Positions 48,351-61,006 of a DNA stretch of 64,000 nucleotides are shown here, piece after piece. Position numbers and translations under genes: made by a program. Source of the stretch: Cystobasidiopsis lactophilus (Eukaryota > Basidiomycota > Agaricostilbomycetes > Agaricostilbales > Chionosphaeraceae); contig BCIO01000004.1 of the NCBI GenBank assembly GCA_001599975.1, forward strand, positions 1,215,434 through 1,279,433. Direction: 5' to 3'. Under the pieces are notes generated by a model. It saw nothing but the letters and a program-made list of their open reading frames with translations. It was not told the DNA's origin and did not search any database. How positions within the stretch are numbered: position 1 is the first letter of the stretch; each line of letters begins with the position of its first letter.

Positions 48351-50054
48351 TCACATGGTCGTGGCAGTGGGAAGGACTGCAGTGCTGGAGTCAGGAGAGG
48401 TAGTGGCCGCCTCGTCAACGGTAGAGCTCGACTCTGTGGTGGCTGGCACTGTTGTAGACCCAGGGGCAGTAACCGATGTGGATGTGGAGCCAGGAGCATT
48501 GACTCCAGCTGTGAGCATGCCCGCATCAGCCCAGTCGCAGTCTGGGATCGGATTAGCATTTCCCAGTCAAAGGCAGCGAGGGTTTCACTCACAAGGTTCG
48601 TAGGCCGCAATGGCATCTCCTGCAGAATTGATTAGCACAGTCTCAAGCTTGAGATGGGATGCCTACGAAGATCGCAGAGCTGCCCGAGTAAAGGAGTCCC
48701 CAAGCCTTGACAAACTTGCAACACATCCGAGGATGCCGCTGATATCATGACACTTCCGGACGGTGAGGAGGCGGCAAGAGTGGAAGAAGGAGAGCTAGAT
48801 GTGTCTGGGGTTGTAGTTGTTGTCGCAGGGAACGCGCTAGTCTCGGTTGTTCCAACACCCTGGCGCCTGCGCATTTGTCCTGCGGAAGTGGCGGGCTGTA
48901 TGAAAGTGTCGGTGGAGTAGGGAGTGGGACTGAAGCTAGCCAACGAGGCTGAGAGGGGCGACTCATACGCCGCCACCACTGCAGTCAGATTCGCACACTG
49001 ATCCGCCGAGAGGACAGAAGAAGGTCGAGTCGGGCACGGTCCAATTTGTTGAAGGCTGTTGATTTTTAGTAAATTCCGAAACCACCGCAACTCATATTGG
49101 GACGCTCACAAATCAGTGCATGGATTGCCAATAGAAGCCATTTGCCTTCTGGGCAAGTCGATGAAGTGACGGCCTCGGCGTCGCAGTGGACTGCCGCATT
49201 TCTGCGCTTGTTGAGCTGTCAGAGACTAGTGAGATTATGGGCCTTTAGAGGAAGCGGGCTCAGAAGTGGCGCACCGTATTGTGTTGCAAGCCCGCAAGCG
49301 GTCGTCGCCAACTGAACTCCCGACATAGCCGTGCACAATGCAGCATAACCAGCCCCGAGCTCTGGCGCTGCGACGGTAGCAACGATAGCGGCGACCGCTT
49401 CAGTCAGACCAACATTGCCCGCAATCTGGTCGTCTTCACTGGAAGCAGTGTACCGAGAGTAGACGGCGCCAAAGATGTTGTTGAAAGACGAAATGGCTTC
49501 AAAGCTATTTGCCAAGCTCATTGGACAGATACCACCACTGTATGGTTTTGCAAATAGAGGTCAGAGGAAAGCCAAGACGGGAAGCGTTGAGGAAATTGCC
49601 ACTCACACGGCCCCAGCTGCCAGACCGACGACATTACATGTCGTGGAAGCTGAACCGATATCGTCGCAACTGAAGGCTGGAACGTTTGAAGGAGCAGTGG
49701 GAAGGGATCCCGGCGCGCCTGCCGAGGTGGTCGGCGCAAGGCCGCCTTGGCCGTCACAGCCGTCGCCACTCGGGAACAAGCAGCACTGTCCGAATGAAAT
49801 TTTGAGAGACGTTACAACTGGAAGCAGCTGGCACTTGCGGCGTATCTGGCTGCGACTGGGGTGTCGCACGCATCGTAACCCGCGTCAGCAGCCTGTGTGC
49901 ACTCCAGCGTCTGGCAGGCGTCCCAGGCTGCACTCCATTGGTCCATGCAGACTTGCGACGCATCTTCAAACTCGGTAACGCAGTCCTCGATGACATCGGC
50001 CAGCGCAACGGTAAGGAGAGCAATGCCGGGGAGCACAAAATTGAGAGGATGCAT
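48351..50054 (-). CDS. Secreted Ser/Thr-rich cysteine protein
   Basis: A signal peptide (MHPLNFVLPGIALLTVALAD) leads into a Cys-containing segment with DCVTEF, VCMDQW, ACQTLECTQA and YDACDTP. Later exons hold PAFSCDDIGSASTTCNVVGL, a hydrophobic Ala-rich part (AVAAIVATVAAPELGAGY) and a long Ser/Thr stretch (ETSAFPATTTTTPDTSSSPS). The last exon is NCDWADAGMLTAGVN followed by a Thr/Ser tail. The protein should be extracellular and heavily O-glycosylated. It lacks the C-terminal hydrophobic segment needed for a GPI anchor. Several introns of 50-70 bp are inferred and not all junctions are fixed. No family recognised. Confidence 0.6.
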
Positions 50055-50164
50055 CCTTTCCTTCGGTTTGGTTGGGCTGAAAGAACCTGCTGGGCTCCTT
50101 TCTTGCTCTCTCTGAAACCAAGGCGGTGGGCAGGCGAGGCCTCCGTCCCGCCCCTTTGGCTAAA

Positions 50165-50621
50165 ATTAATGGGTCTCTGCCGATCAATCGCGTTCGAGAG
50201 TGAGACCTGCACGAAAGCCCACGCCATTGAAAGCGCTGCGATGGCTCTGAGGCCCCTGACCATCGAGCACGAAGCTAGGTACGTGGAGAGCAGCAGAACG
50301 ACGAAACAGAGCATCATGTTCGCCGTCTCGGCCACGGCCCGCAGTTCAGCAGAGCGGTAGTGACCATCGTCCTTAAAAAGCGGCCCAAATAGCTTGAACT
50401 GTACAGGCAAAAGTGCACACAGCTCCAACCCCAAGAGAAAACGAGAACTGAATGGCGCAACCAGACTTTATCTTGCCAAGTTGCCACCCTGAAGCTCGAG
50501 GGGTTTGACCAGGAAGCTGGCAGACTTGGACCCAAGCGTTCAAGGACTCAGGACCGACCAGAAACAGTATAACGGTAAGGCTCAAAAAGAGATGAACGAG
50601 GAACCGGGCCAAGAAGTGCAT
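50165..50621 (-). CDS. Candidate small membrane protein (three hydrophobic segments)
   Basis: Exon 1 (50621-50526) reads MHFLARFLVHLFLSLTVILF and on to SLNAWVQ. Splicing from a GTCTGC donor to an ACAG acceptor at 50399 continues in phase with FKLFGPLFKDDGHYRSAELR and two more hydrophobic stretches (MMLCFVVLLLSTYLASC and IAALSMAWAFVQVSLS). The joined chain has the character of a small plasma- or ER-membrane protein. The 127-bp intron is long for this region and may hide another exon. The 3' end is not settled, because the frame stays open into the neighbouring gene. No family recognised. Confidence 0.4.
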
Positions 50622-50917
50622 GGGCCAAAAAGGAGTGGCAAAATTCGAGCTGGCTCGCTCAGCGCTGCTGCAGCGCTGCTGGTGTGACTTGGGAAGCGAT
50701 TGAAAAGAACCATAATCAGTGGGAAAAAACTACAATTCCAAAGGGGTGCGTATGGATGGGCTTAGACTAGATACACGTCAAACGTCCGGATGCCAGGAAC
50801 TTGCGAATTGCAGACATCCCTGGCAACAAGGCCAGGGTGAAAGAACGAAAGGGGATTGATGGGTTCGGCAAAGAGAAGAGTTGCTGGCGGTGATGGCGGC
50901 AGGGAGGAGGCCCGCGA
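50622..50917. other. Intergenic spacer
   Basis: About 300 bp between the candidate membrane-protein gene and the stop of the zinc-finger gene. It should include the zinc-finger gene 3' UTR. No other feature is supported. Confidence 0.35.
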
Positions 50918-53075
50918 TCACTTGTGATTCCTGACTCGCTGGTGGCGGAGCAAGGCGTCCTTGCGGGAGAACTCGTGCTTGCACTGCGCGCAAGACCAGG
51001 TCGGCTTGTTGACCTTGGCAGCGTGGATGGTGTCTTTGTGCCTTGCCAGCTGTCGTAACAAATGAAGAGTCAGTACGCTGAAGCACGGTGACTAAGGGCT
51101 TGAAAAAGGAACATACATCGTATGGCCGACGGAAAACGGTGTTGCACCGCTTGCCGTTCGCATCGACATGGTCGCACTTGATGTTGGCAGGTGCAGCGGG
51201 CAAGGAAGGCGGGCGGGGCACCGATTTGCCGCCAGAGCCTGGGTGGGCTGGCGAGCCAGAGATCTTCGGGCGCTTGCGGGCTGGCGAAGAGGTGCCGATG
51301 TAAGGGTCGTACTCCTCCTCATCCAACTGGAGACGCTTGGAATGAGCTTTAGGCCTGAAAGAATGGAGAGACGGGGAACGTACCACGGCCTCTTCCTCCT
51401 TATACAAATCCGCTTCGTCCTCCAAGTCATCATCATCATCGTCGTACATATCACGGCCGAGGGTAGGTGTCAACTCTTCCAAGGCCATGGCGTACGTGGC
51501 TGCCGAGGTCGGCGTTCGCTTGCGCTTGGGCGTGACGGACCTGGCCGCCCGCTGGCGGAAGTCGTCGTCCTCTGGCTTGGGCAGCGCTGGTATGAAATCC
51601 TGGGGCGTGAAGGTGACGGGCGTAGCGGTGCCACCCCTCGCAGAGGCGGACCGAGGCGCCTTCATCGGGATAGGGCGGCCGTTGGAGAAAGAGATGGCCG
51701 AACGGGGGGTCGACATCGCCGCCTTGGAGGTCCTGGGCGAGTCGAGCCGCATCTTGGCTGGCTGCTCGTTCCAGGTGTACTGCTGCTGCGGGGCCGTGGG
51801 AGGGCGGCCGGTGAGCCACGGGGTGGCGGGGCCGCTGGAAGAGAAGGAGGAGGAGCGGTCGGAGGCGGAAGATGAGGACGCGGTCGTTAGATAGTCCTTC
51901 GGGGACTCGACTTGGGAGGACGAGGCCGAGGAGCCGATCTCTGGCGGCATAGAGCCACGGCGGGAGAAGTAGGACTCCTCGGCGGCGCGGCTGAGGAGGG
52001 GCATGGCCCGTCCGCCTTCGAGCGCTGGCAAAGGCGGAGGGGCGTGGCCGGCCTTGCGGTTGGCCATGGACATGCTAGGGATAGGGCCGTATGGAGGAGG
52101 GGTGGAGGGCGAAGGCTCGTCCTCGGAGACAGATGGGGTGAAAGAGGGCGATTCGTCGCTGGTTCCGGTCGACGACCTTCTGGTCCGGCCCTGCTTGGCG
52201 CCCCAAGAGACGGCGTTGCGCGGGTAGGAGAAGCGGCCGAAGCGAGGGTGGCAGCCGCCTGGCGTGGGAGGTTCGGCGGACTGGGCTCGGCCCTTGGCGG
52301 AAACCACGGCGGCGGCCGCCTGCTGGACGGCAGCGTCGGTCGAGGGATGGGGCGGGAAAGCCGTCGTCGTCATGGGCCCGAACAGGCTGTTGTGGTCGTC
52401 CTGGTTCTGTTGCTGGACCTGGTCAAAGTCCAAGAAGGCCTCTTGGGGCGAGACGGTCTGGGGCTCATCGCCGCCTTCTGCCCTGCGCCGGACCGGGGAG
52501 CTGCCCTTGCCTTTGCCCTTCCCCGACCCGTTAGAAGACGTAGCAGACGAGTGCTGGGGGTGCAACTCGCGGAAAGGGCCGCGGAAGCCGGTGTAGTCGT
52601 AAGAGTCCATGCCCTTAGTGATGCGCTGGAGCACCTCGTTGCTCTCCATAGCCGACAGCGGGTGGTCGACGTGGGCAAAGGGGGCTGCCAGAGAGGGCAT
52701 GGGGAGGTACTCGTAGGGCGCAAGGCCGTCGTCGACCTCCTCCGTGACGTAGGAGCTCGAGTGCTTGAGCTTGTTGGACCCCGCCTTGGCCGGGTCGTTC
52801 TGGGAGTAGTCCGAGTACATGGGCGGGAGCCAGGTGGCCAGCGTCTGCATGTCCAGCGTCGCTTCCCGCTGCTTCACGGACGGCATCTGCGGCGGCGGTT
52901 GGGAGGCAGCGCGGTCGACCATGCTGGCAGTGGCGGCGAGCCCAAAAAGCTGCTCGGCGCTGTGCTCGTCGTCAAAGGTGCCGATGACCGGCGAGGTGTG
53001 GTGTTGTATAGACAGGGAGTCGAGCCAGAGAGACACCTTTTGGCCCGACGACAGATTGCTGGCCTGCATCGAGAC
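50918..53075 (-). CDS. C2H2 zinc-finger transcription regulator with long disordered region
   Basis: Two exons (53075-51117 and 51049-50918). About 650 residues of Ser/Pro/Gln-rich sequence with acidic runs (DDDDDDLEDEADLYKEEE) precede two C-terminal zinc fingers. The first is atypical, CDHVDANGKRCNTVFRRPYD then LARHKDTIH; the second is CAQCKHEFSRKDALLRHQRV, then RNH just before the stop. Basic segments such as KRKRTP and ARKRPKIS could be nuclear signals. It is likely a nuclear DNA-binding regulator. The open frame extends about 40 codons upstream of the ATG used here without another ATG, so an unseen 5' exon may exist. Targets unknown. Confidence 0.78.
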
Positions 53076-53345
53076 GAACGGAGCGACACTTTGTGAGCCC
53101 AAAAATTCTGTCTCTCGCGGCTGGCGGGCCTGGTTCCTCACTTGGTTGTGCGGAGTCAAGGTGTGGTTGCCCTCGGAGTAAGCTGGTCCAGAGGACGTCA
53201 AGTCCGAAAGGCCGATGCTCGTTGCCAGAAGAAAGTGCGCGGGCGAGGCCGATCCTCCTCGCAGCTGGATGACTCATGGGACGCTTGCCTCCTCTCTTCC
53301 ACGCCAGGTCCGCTGACTCTAATCTCGAAGACCTCCTGTGGTATT

Positions 53346-56300
53346 TCAATCGATCTCGAGCGCAAGCTTGATGCCCATGGAAGCCAGCTCCGCCAGCAGG
53401 TATCGGAAAACGAACGGTATCACGATCAGCGCCATCCTCCCCTTGCGCGCCAGCACCTCGACCTGCCGCTGCAGCGACAGCGTCTCACCGACCTTGGCCA
53501 CCGGTCGGTGCTCCCTCTCCGCTGCCCGACAGATCCGGCAGTACTCGCCACCAGGCCCGGAACCCAGCGTCTCCTCCTCCTCGACGCCGTCCGCTATCCC
53601 TTGCACTTGGCTGCCCAGCACGGCCGCATCGTAGCCCAAGGAGATCATGCTGCCACAGTCTCGGCACACCCACGCCGTCGACCAATCGGAGCAGTTGAGC
53701 AGGCGGTCTTGCAGAAGGAAGGCGGTGCCGTGTGCCAGTAAAGCGTCGCGCTCCATCTCGCCGAACCGGATGCCACCGCCTCGCTTTCGGCCTTTGACGG
53801 GCTGCCGGGTGACGGGGTCCACTGGGCCTTCGGTTCGGACTTGGAACTTATCGTTGACCATGTGCCGCAAGCGCTGGTAGTAGACCAAGCCCAAGTAGAT
53901 GTCGGCCTCGAAGACTTGCCCGGTGATGCCCGAGTACATTGGTTCGTTGCCGTGATAGTTGTAACCGGCTGCGACCAACTGCTGCCCGAAAAAGTCTGCT
54001 GGCGTGTCCTCCTCCGAAAAGCTGTGATGCCCTCATTTCAACACTTGGCACTGCTAGTGCGAGTAGGCAATGCGTACCAAAAGGGAGTGGCGTCCTGAGC
54101 TAGGCCGTGCATGGCGCCCGCCTTGCCAGCGAGCGATTCGACGAACATGCCGATGGTCATGCGCGACGGGAAGGCGTGAGGGTTGATGATAACGTCCGGA
54201 GACATGCCGCTCTCGCTGAAAGGCATGTCGATCGTCGGCCAGAGCTGGGAGCAGACACCTTTTTGCCCGTGCCGCGAAGAAAACTTGTCGCCAATGACCG
54301 GCGCACGAGGGATTCGGAGCTTGATGTGGACCTTGCGATTCGGTGCATCGCCAAGGTCGTTTCCTGTCGTCACCGCCATCGCAGTCTAAGACGTTTCCCG
54401 TAGTCATGAAGAAGAGGCAAAACCGACCTATTAATCGGACCTCCTCCACATAGGCGGTCTCCTCGCCCTTGTACTTCTCGAACACTGTTCTGCCGGTTAT
54501 TGTGTTGTACCAAGCCACAAGCTTGTCACCGGGCTCGACCTTGACACCGACACAAGGCAAGCCGTCGTCGTCGATGTATTTCCGCTTGCCGTCTTCTGGC
54601 CTGAGGTCCGGCCCAAGCATGAAGCAGGCAGCGTCCGAGGCGCCCTTGATCTCCTTCAGATCGTAAAGAACCGACTTGTAGACCGAGCCGTAGCCAAAGC
54701 CGCGCTCGTGCGCCGACTTGTTCAAGATCATGGCATCCTCCATGTCGTAGCCGGTGTAAGAGATGACGGCCACGACGGCGTTGGTGCCATTAGGGAAAGC
54801 GTCAAAGCCGTACTTGTCGTGGAGCGCTGGTCGAACGATGGGGGTTTGGGGAGTTTGAATGCGGTAGAGCTTGCCGTCTGTTCGGCGGGAGAGGGCGGTG
54901 GTGGGAGTGCCCATGGTCTGCTTTCCCATCTGGCACTGATACATATTACGCGGGGATTGGTTGTAGTCGGAGAAAGGGGTGAGGTTGGCGAGGACAGAGA
55001 GCATGTGGGTGGGCGCGATTTCGAGGTGGGAGAAGGAAGTGGGCGACTCGTTGACCTCTTCGGGCGTGCAGGCGATGTCCATGTAGCCCTGCTCAAAAGG
55101 CCCAACATGGTCCGTCCGCATGTTCTTGAGGTAGGTGACCGGTCGCATCATCCGCGCTCGGCTGGAGAAGAGGTACAGCCCAGGATATTGACCGCCCCGG
55201 CTGACCGGAACAAAGCCAATCTCTAGGTCGAGAGGGATGTGGTGCTTGTCCTCAGTCTTGGCTTGCCGTAATGCTTCGGCCATCCTGGAAGCCAAAAGTG
55301 GAGAGGCCCAGCCGATGATCCGGCCGTCCAGCTGGACGCAGAGCGACTTTTTGCCGTCAATCATCATATCGAACGGCTCGATCATGCCCATAGAAGAGAG
55401 GAAAGGGGCGACGTTCCGGACGTCGAGTTGCTCAGTGACGAGGATGCAGGTGTGGGAAAAGTGGTTGAGCAGCCCGCAGGGCCCACCATCGGGCGTGTGG
55501 ACTGGACATAGGAAGCCCCAGGAGTCGGGAAGCAGCTTTCGGACTGTCGTTGTCCGTAGTTCTGTGAAGAAGGCGCCACGATGGACACTGCGAAAGTGAG
55601 CGATGAAGCGGTAAAAGTTGAGCTTCTCGGCGACGATGGTGAAACCCGACGTTTGCTGCAGATCGAGGCCGGTGGGAGAGATGAGGTTGCCGGTGGAGAG
55701 GAAGGTGCCGATGCGGTTGCCCACGGAAGCTGGGACTTTGGCAAAGGCTTTGTTGAGGTATTTGTTGTCGAAGAAATCGATGCCCGCCACTCCCCGCCGC
55801 TGGTCTTGCAAGAGCTGGGCGCGCATCCCGTTCATGAACTCTTCAAGGCGCTCCTTGATGATGTTGCCGACCAGAAACCCTGGCATGAGGATCTCTTGGT
55901 GCTGTGGCGAATCCGGGTTGTCCGGCCCACACTCTTCTCCCACGAGGGCGTACAGTTTGCGGATCATGAATCTGAAGGAACGCTCTGAAAAAATTCCTAT
56001 GGAATACGAGGAGAAAGCACCCACAATAGAAAGCGGAACTTGTCGGCAAAGTCAGGGAGGTGGACGAGGACGATCTTCTTGATGAGGTGCTGGCCGACTT
56101 GCTTGTTGGTCCAGTCTTCTGGGCAGCTTAGGACGACTCTGAACTTGTCGCCGAGGTACTCCAAGCACTGATCGCCGGTGAACAGGTTGTAAGTCTTGAA
56201 GCTGCGAAGCAAGAGCTCGATGCGGTCGGTTAGAAAGGTGTTGCCAGTGTCGTTCTGCACTAGGCCAGCGAGCACGTCTCGGTCGGTGAAGCTGCCTAAT

Positions 56301-57200
56301 GCCTTGAGGATCATCATGGCGGGGACCAGGTACTCGTTCTTGCGCCACGAGAAGCGGAGCGTGACCGAGCCATTGGAGAGGTAGTGCAGGGCGTTGGTCT
56401 GGGAGGACTGGTCCGGCCTTGCTGACCGGATCTGGACGCCAAAGTTGGTGTAGCCGTCCCCTCTCTTCTGAAAAGCGCCCCGGTTCAAGCCAATGACATG
56501 GTTCCGCCGCGGCACGATGAGAAAGCGGATGAGCTTCTCCAGCCCGTTGACGATGAAGTAGCCTCCCATCTCCTCCGCCTCTTCGTGGTTCTTGACCAGC
56601 TCCGCGGGCGCCATGTTGCGCAGGTTGCAGCGGACGGAGCGCACCATGATGGGCATCAACCCCAAATCTCGAGTCTCGGAGTGCGTGAGCCCGTCGTTCA
56701 CACACCAAGTCACTCTGGCGGTCATCTTGGCTCCGTAGGTCGTCATTCGTTCACGGGCTTCAGAGGGAAAAACTCGGGGCTGGGATCCTTTCGCACGCTC
56801 CGGCGTCAGTGGCCGTCCCACGGTCACATTGTCGACTTTGACTGTACGCATTTGACTGAGCTTACACTCCTTGAAATCAAGAAGTGAATGGGCACGACGC
56901 ACTGGAGAGCTTGTTGCCTCTGCCTCCATTCGCGGTCGTCTTGCCGTCGAAAACAACCTTTTCGTCCAATTCCCTGACCGCCAGCTCGAGCAAGCCTTTG
57001 GCGCCATCCGCCCCCTCGAACAGAGCGTTGAACGAGTCAATGTGCGGCTGGACGAGCTTGTGCGCTGCTGGGTAGGTCGCTGCGTCCTGAGGCGGGTTGC
57101 GAAAGGTGCGCTCCCTCTTCAAAGTGTCGTACTGCGTCGAGGGCAGCGGGTTCGGCGGCAATGGCCTGCGCTGGTTGGTGCTGTCGGCCAACGGTCCCAT
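53346..57200 (-). CDS. RPA135: RNA polymerase I second-largest subunit RPA135 (Rpa2)
   Basis: The beta-like catalytic subunit of RNA polymerase I, which makes rRNA in the nucleolus. Five exons (57200-56903, 56841-56025, 55971-54428, 54363-54078, 54021-53346) give 1,206 residues, almost the same as yeast (1,203). Pol I-specific wording is clear: [20 protein letters not shown] near the start, [76 protein letters not shown], the active-site segment [39 protein letters not shown] and [20 protein letters not shown]. The C-terminal zinc site uses CRDC and CRIC. It appears intact. Confidence 0.97.
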
Positions 57201-57434
57201 TGTTGCAGCCCCCTGTCGCTGCCAGGCTTTTAGGGGGACGAGGATTCGAGAGCACGGCTCAAGAAAATTGTTTCATGCGCGAAGGTCTGAAGCGATCGGA
57301 TGCCGCGCTGGTGGCAAATGGCCCAAGATTGTGCTGAAGATTGCAGATTGAAGAAGTGCACTGTGTGGTAATCTATGAAGGAAAGCAGAGCCAGCTGCTA
57401 TGCGAAAGAAGAATCGTCCAGTGAGTGAGGAGGA

Positions 57435-58763
57435 TCAGAACAAGAGCGCAACCGCGATGAAGACGCCGGCAAGTAGCGTGGCTGCTGGCCTAGAACCAAA
57501 ACTAGACTGGGGATCTGACAAGGTATAGGTATGAGAAACAACGCAGCAACCGCGAAGTGCGGACTGACCGGCGCTCTGAGACTCTTCGACCACCATGACA
57601 CTTAGTGAATGAAGGACCGGTGATTCTCAGACGAACCTGCAATTTCAGGAGCCTCGATTTCTGCGGTGACAATAAGCTCGGAGTGTAAAAGAGCGAGGTG
57701 AGCGAGCAACGCACTTTCGCCACTGGACTCGGATTCGCCTTCTTCGGTGCCGGTCTCCTCCCCGGAGCCGGCCTCTTCCTCAGCGTTACCCTCTGAATCC
57801 ATCAACATTGATCAGCTGAGCCATCGAACTTTGAAAGCAAAGACGACACCGAGCGTACCTTCGGAGCTCTCCTCTTCAGAAGACTCCCCGCTGCCCTCCT
57901 CGTTCTGGCCACCTTCCTCGCCTTCGACCTCAGCTGGCTCTTCGCCTTCGCCTTCTTGTGCTTCACCTTCCGGTTCGCCCTCGCCGGCTGCCTCGCCTTC
58001 AGCTTCGACCTTGCCGCCTTGAGAAACTGTTCGGAGAATGGAAGACTTAGAACGACCCTTCAAGTAATAGTATCTCACGCACCTTTCATTTCGAGCTTGA
58101 CAGTAGATTCGCCAGCAGTGAGCGAAACGGTGGCACTGGGACCTTTCTCCTCTCCGCCTTCTTCCTCGCCAGACTCTCCCTCGCCAGACTCTTCCTCGCC
58201 GGCCTCTTCTTCGCCACCAGAAACTTATCACGATGCTAAGTAAGCAAAAAAGAAAATTGAAGGAGACAAGAACTAACTGTCAAGGCTCAATTCTGCGCAT
58301 CGCGGATGAGCCAGCGCAAGTTAAGGCGGATGCAAGGGCGAAACACTCACCAACACCAATCTCGCCAGCGGCCAGACTACTCTCAAAGATGAGCTTGACC
58401 AATGTTAGTCCTCATAATAGGAAGAAACACACCTCAATTCAGCTGACTGCCCGCCCTCTTGTTCCTCAGCGTCGCCTTCCTCCTCTTGGCGTTTGAGCTT
58501 CAAGCGACGAGCAGGGGAATCGGGTTGCTTGAGAAAGAGCTTGACAGTCTTGCCCTTGATGTTGGTCGTTCCCAACAGTTGAAAAGGTCCAGCCAGATCG
58601 ACTGCGGTTCCACAGAGCCTCAGCCAAGCTCGAGAACCAAGGATGGAAGGTAGGTACCATTGGTCATGCGAGCTTGACGCGCCACAATTCTTTGAGGAAG
58701 CGCGGCGCATAATACACCGGAGGCCGCCAGCAACGATGCGATTGTGCACGTTAAGAACTTCAT
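57435..58763 (-). CDS. Acidic secreted protein with GPI-type C terminus
   Basis: A signal peptide (MKFLTCTIASLLAASGVLCA) is followed by a possible beta-type unit (VDLAGPFQLLGTTNIKGKT then VKLFLKQ), a second unit later (ATVSLTAGESTVKLEMK), and very acidic Gly/Glu stretches (for example GEEESGEGESGEEEGGEE). The last exon ends DPQSSFGSRPAATLLAGVF, IAVALLF and stop, a small-residue site plus hydrophobic tail typical of GPI-anchor signals. It is therefore likely a cell-surface or wall protein. About six introns of 50-70 bp cut it into small exons, and not every junction is certain. No family recognised. Confidence 0.62.
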
Positions 58764-59604
58764 GATTCGGCAGGCGAGAGATGTGGCCAGGTGGTAGCAG
58801 AGAGGGACACTGAAAGAAGTAGAAGCCTGACCAGCAGAGCAGGAGGAGAAAGCAGAGGGCTGACCAGCAGTGAGGAGAGAAGGGGAACAAGAGGAGAAAA
58901 AGACGACAACCAGGATGCGGAATCTTGGCCAAAGCAACGCATGGTCTTACTCCTGGGAGCATTACGAGCCAAGGTCAGTCACAAAGCTACAGCCAAGCCT
59001 AATATGCTTGGGGTCTTCCGAGCATTGAAGGTCGGCGGACCTTTTTTCGGTTGCTCTCACCACTTGCTGCGTCGTTAGGGCTGAGGATTTGGCCGGCAGA
59101 CGATCGCATGCTCTAGCAAAGATACCAGACAGACTGTTTCAGACGAAAAGCAGCGCTCTTGTGATTCAAGTCCACAAACTCGGTGCCGAAGTTCAACGCA
59201 GACTGGTGGCAAAATTCGGGCAGCACAACGGAATGGCAGCTTTTTGGGACGCAAATCGCCACAGGTAATCTTGAATGGTATCAAATGAGCAGCACAGAAG
59301 TGGTGGTTGCTGCTGGGCAAGAAGCTGTCGGCTCTCCGGATGGGAAGGGCCCGACATCCGCTCCCGCCCGCCTGGTGGACTGGAAAATAGCGGGGTTGAA
59401 CTGCTACAGTCAGCGTTCCAACAGTATTCTGAGTCTGTGATTCTGTGTTCAGTGCTATTCCAAGCTGCTAGCACGAGCAAGCGCCGCTGCCGAGAGTCGC
59501 CTGTTCAAACTTCTTCAATTTCAGCTTCCAGCCGAAGAGAGTCAGCATTGTGACTCAGGGGATGCAATAAATCGACAGTCCCTCAAACCCATTTCACCGT
59601 AAAG
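58764..59604. promoter_or_regulatory. Divergent intergenic region
   Basis: This 840-bp region lies between the GPI-type gene (minus) and the mitochondrial carrier (plus) and must contain both promoters. Open frames on both strands have no motifs. I see no RNA gene or repeat. Confidence 0.4.
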
Positions 59605-60844
59605 ATGCCACAAGATCAGGCGTACCCGCTGGAGGACGAAGGCAATGTCGGCGGCGACCCAAAGGCCTACATCTGTGAGCGAGGCGGCATGACACACACG
59701 GCAAGAGATTTTGACCCCAGTTTGCAGCCGACCTTCCTCTCAAGATATCGCTAGCTGGAGTCTCCAATATGTGCTCGGCCACGGCGACCAATCCGCCAGA
59801 TCTCATCAAGGTCCGGCAGCAGCTGCAAGCGCAAGCTGGCGCCTCGTCCAACTTCTTTGCCATTGCCAGGCGGATGGCGGCGGAAGAGGGTCTATTGTCG
59901 TACTGGAAAGGTGGGATGCGAATCCAAGAGGAAGCTGAGCCGGATACTTAACCGATCACGCACAGGTCTATCGGCTAGCATGCTGAGGGAGGCTGTTTAC
60001 AGCGGGTTAAGAATGGGGTTATACGACTACATGAAGAGTCATTTCCCTCAAGAACACCAGTCGACATTGCTGGCTAAATTAGGCTCTGGCATGGTGAGCG
60101 ACTTCCGCGACATTTTGTGCTTTTCTGATCACACCATCTTACAGGCATCTGGCATGCTGGGCGCAGCAATTGCAAATCCCTTCGACCTCTTAAAAGTTAG
60201 AATGCAAGGTGGGTATCATCGCCACGGTGGTGTCGGAGCCAACGAGCTGAACCAGGAACACAGCGCAAGGCAACGATAAGTCGTTTGGCCGTCACGTCTC
60301 CAACATCCTTTCCACCACCGGCATCATGGGCTTCTATCGCGGTGTATTCCCAACAGTGTTCCGTGCCGGTCTTCTAACAGCATTCCAGCTGGGCAGCTAC
60401 GACCATTCCAAGCACTTTTTGATGGCCCACTTGCCGGCCTACTTTAAAGAGGATTTCAAGACCCACTTTGTCTCTTCTGGTATTGCCGGAATCGTGTGCT
60501 CTGTTGTGACAACGCCAGTCGACACCATCAAAGTGCGGGTCATGAACGACACGCGCTACAAGTCGAGCCTGGACTGCACAGTCCAATTGTTGAGGACAGA
60601 AGGACCATTGGCACTCTGTACGCTCATCCTCCTATATGCACATTGTGCAGCTCCTGAATGGCAGCTTCTACAGACCGAGGCCTGTCGATGACAATTATGC
60701 GACTTTGGCCGCACACAGTCATTTCACTTGTGCGTCGCTCTCTCCTTGTGGACATGTTCCCTCCCTGACTGATCGCTTTGACTCCAGGTAATTTACGAGA
60801 AGCTGAGAAATCTGGCCGGATTAGCACCAGTCGGGGGGAAATGA
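59605..60844 (+). CDS. Mitochondrial carrier family (SLC25), dicarboxylate/UCP-like
   Basis: A six-helix carrier of the inner mitochondrial membrane. Seven exons (59605-59674, 59728-59910, 59966-60093, 60145-60208, 60264-60617, 60674-60729, 60788-60844) give 303 residues, the standard size. The three signature motifs are NPPDLIKVRQQ, NPFDLLKVRMQ and TPVDTIKVRVM, each at the end of an odd-numbered helix, followed by the WKG, YRG and YRG turns. LREAVYSGLRMGLYDYMK and LSMTIMRLWPHTVISL resemble the dicarboxylate carrier / uncoupling protein branch. The substrate cannot be named with confidence. Confidence 0.9.
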
Positions 60845-61006
60845 CGGGAGGCACAATTTCTAGACCCTGCATTTTGTTAGATCGCTGCACTCTGAATGTT
60901 TGAGCATCAGCTCACTGATGAAGTAGAAGTAAGACCGAGGAAGCCACCTGTCGCCTGACCAGTTCGGGAGCGTGAAATCACCTTGCTCTTGTGCGAGCAC
61001 TCGCGA

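Noticed and set aside
48355-48603. Plus-strand ORF opposite the secreted Ser/Thr protein
   Set aside because: The minus strand gives the Thr/Ser tail continuing a spliced secreted protein; the plus reading has no start context or domain.
51912-53096. Long plus-strand ORF opposite the zinc-finger gene
   Set aside because: It is a shadow of the GC-rich coding strand: Gly/Arg-rich, no domain, and fully overlapped by the better-supported gene.
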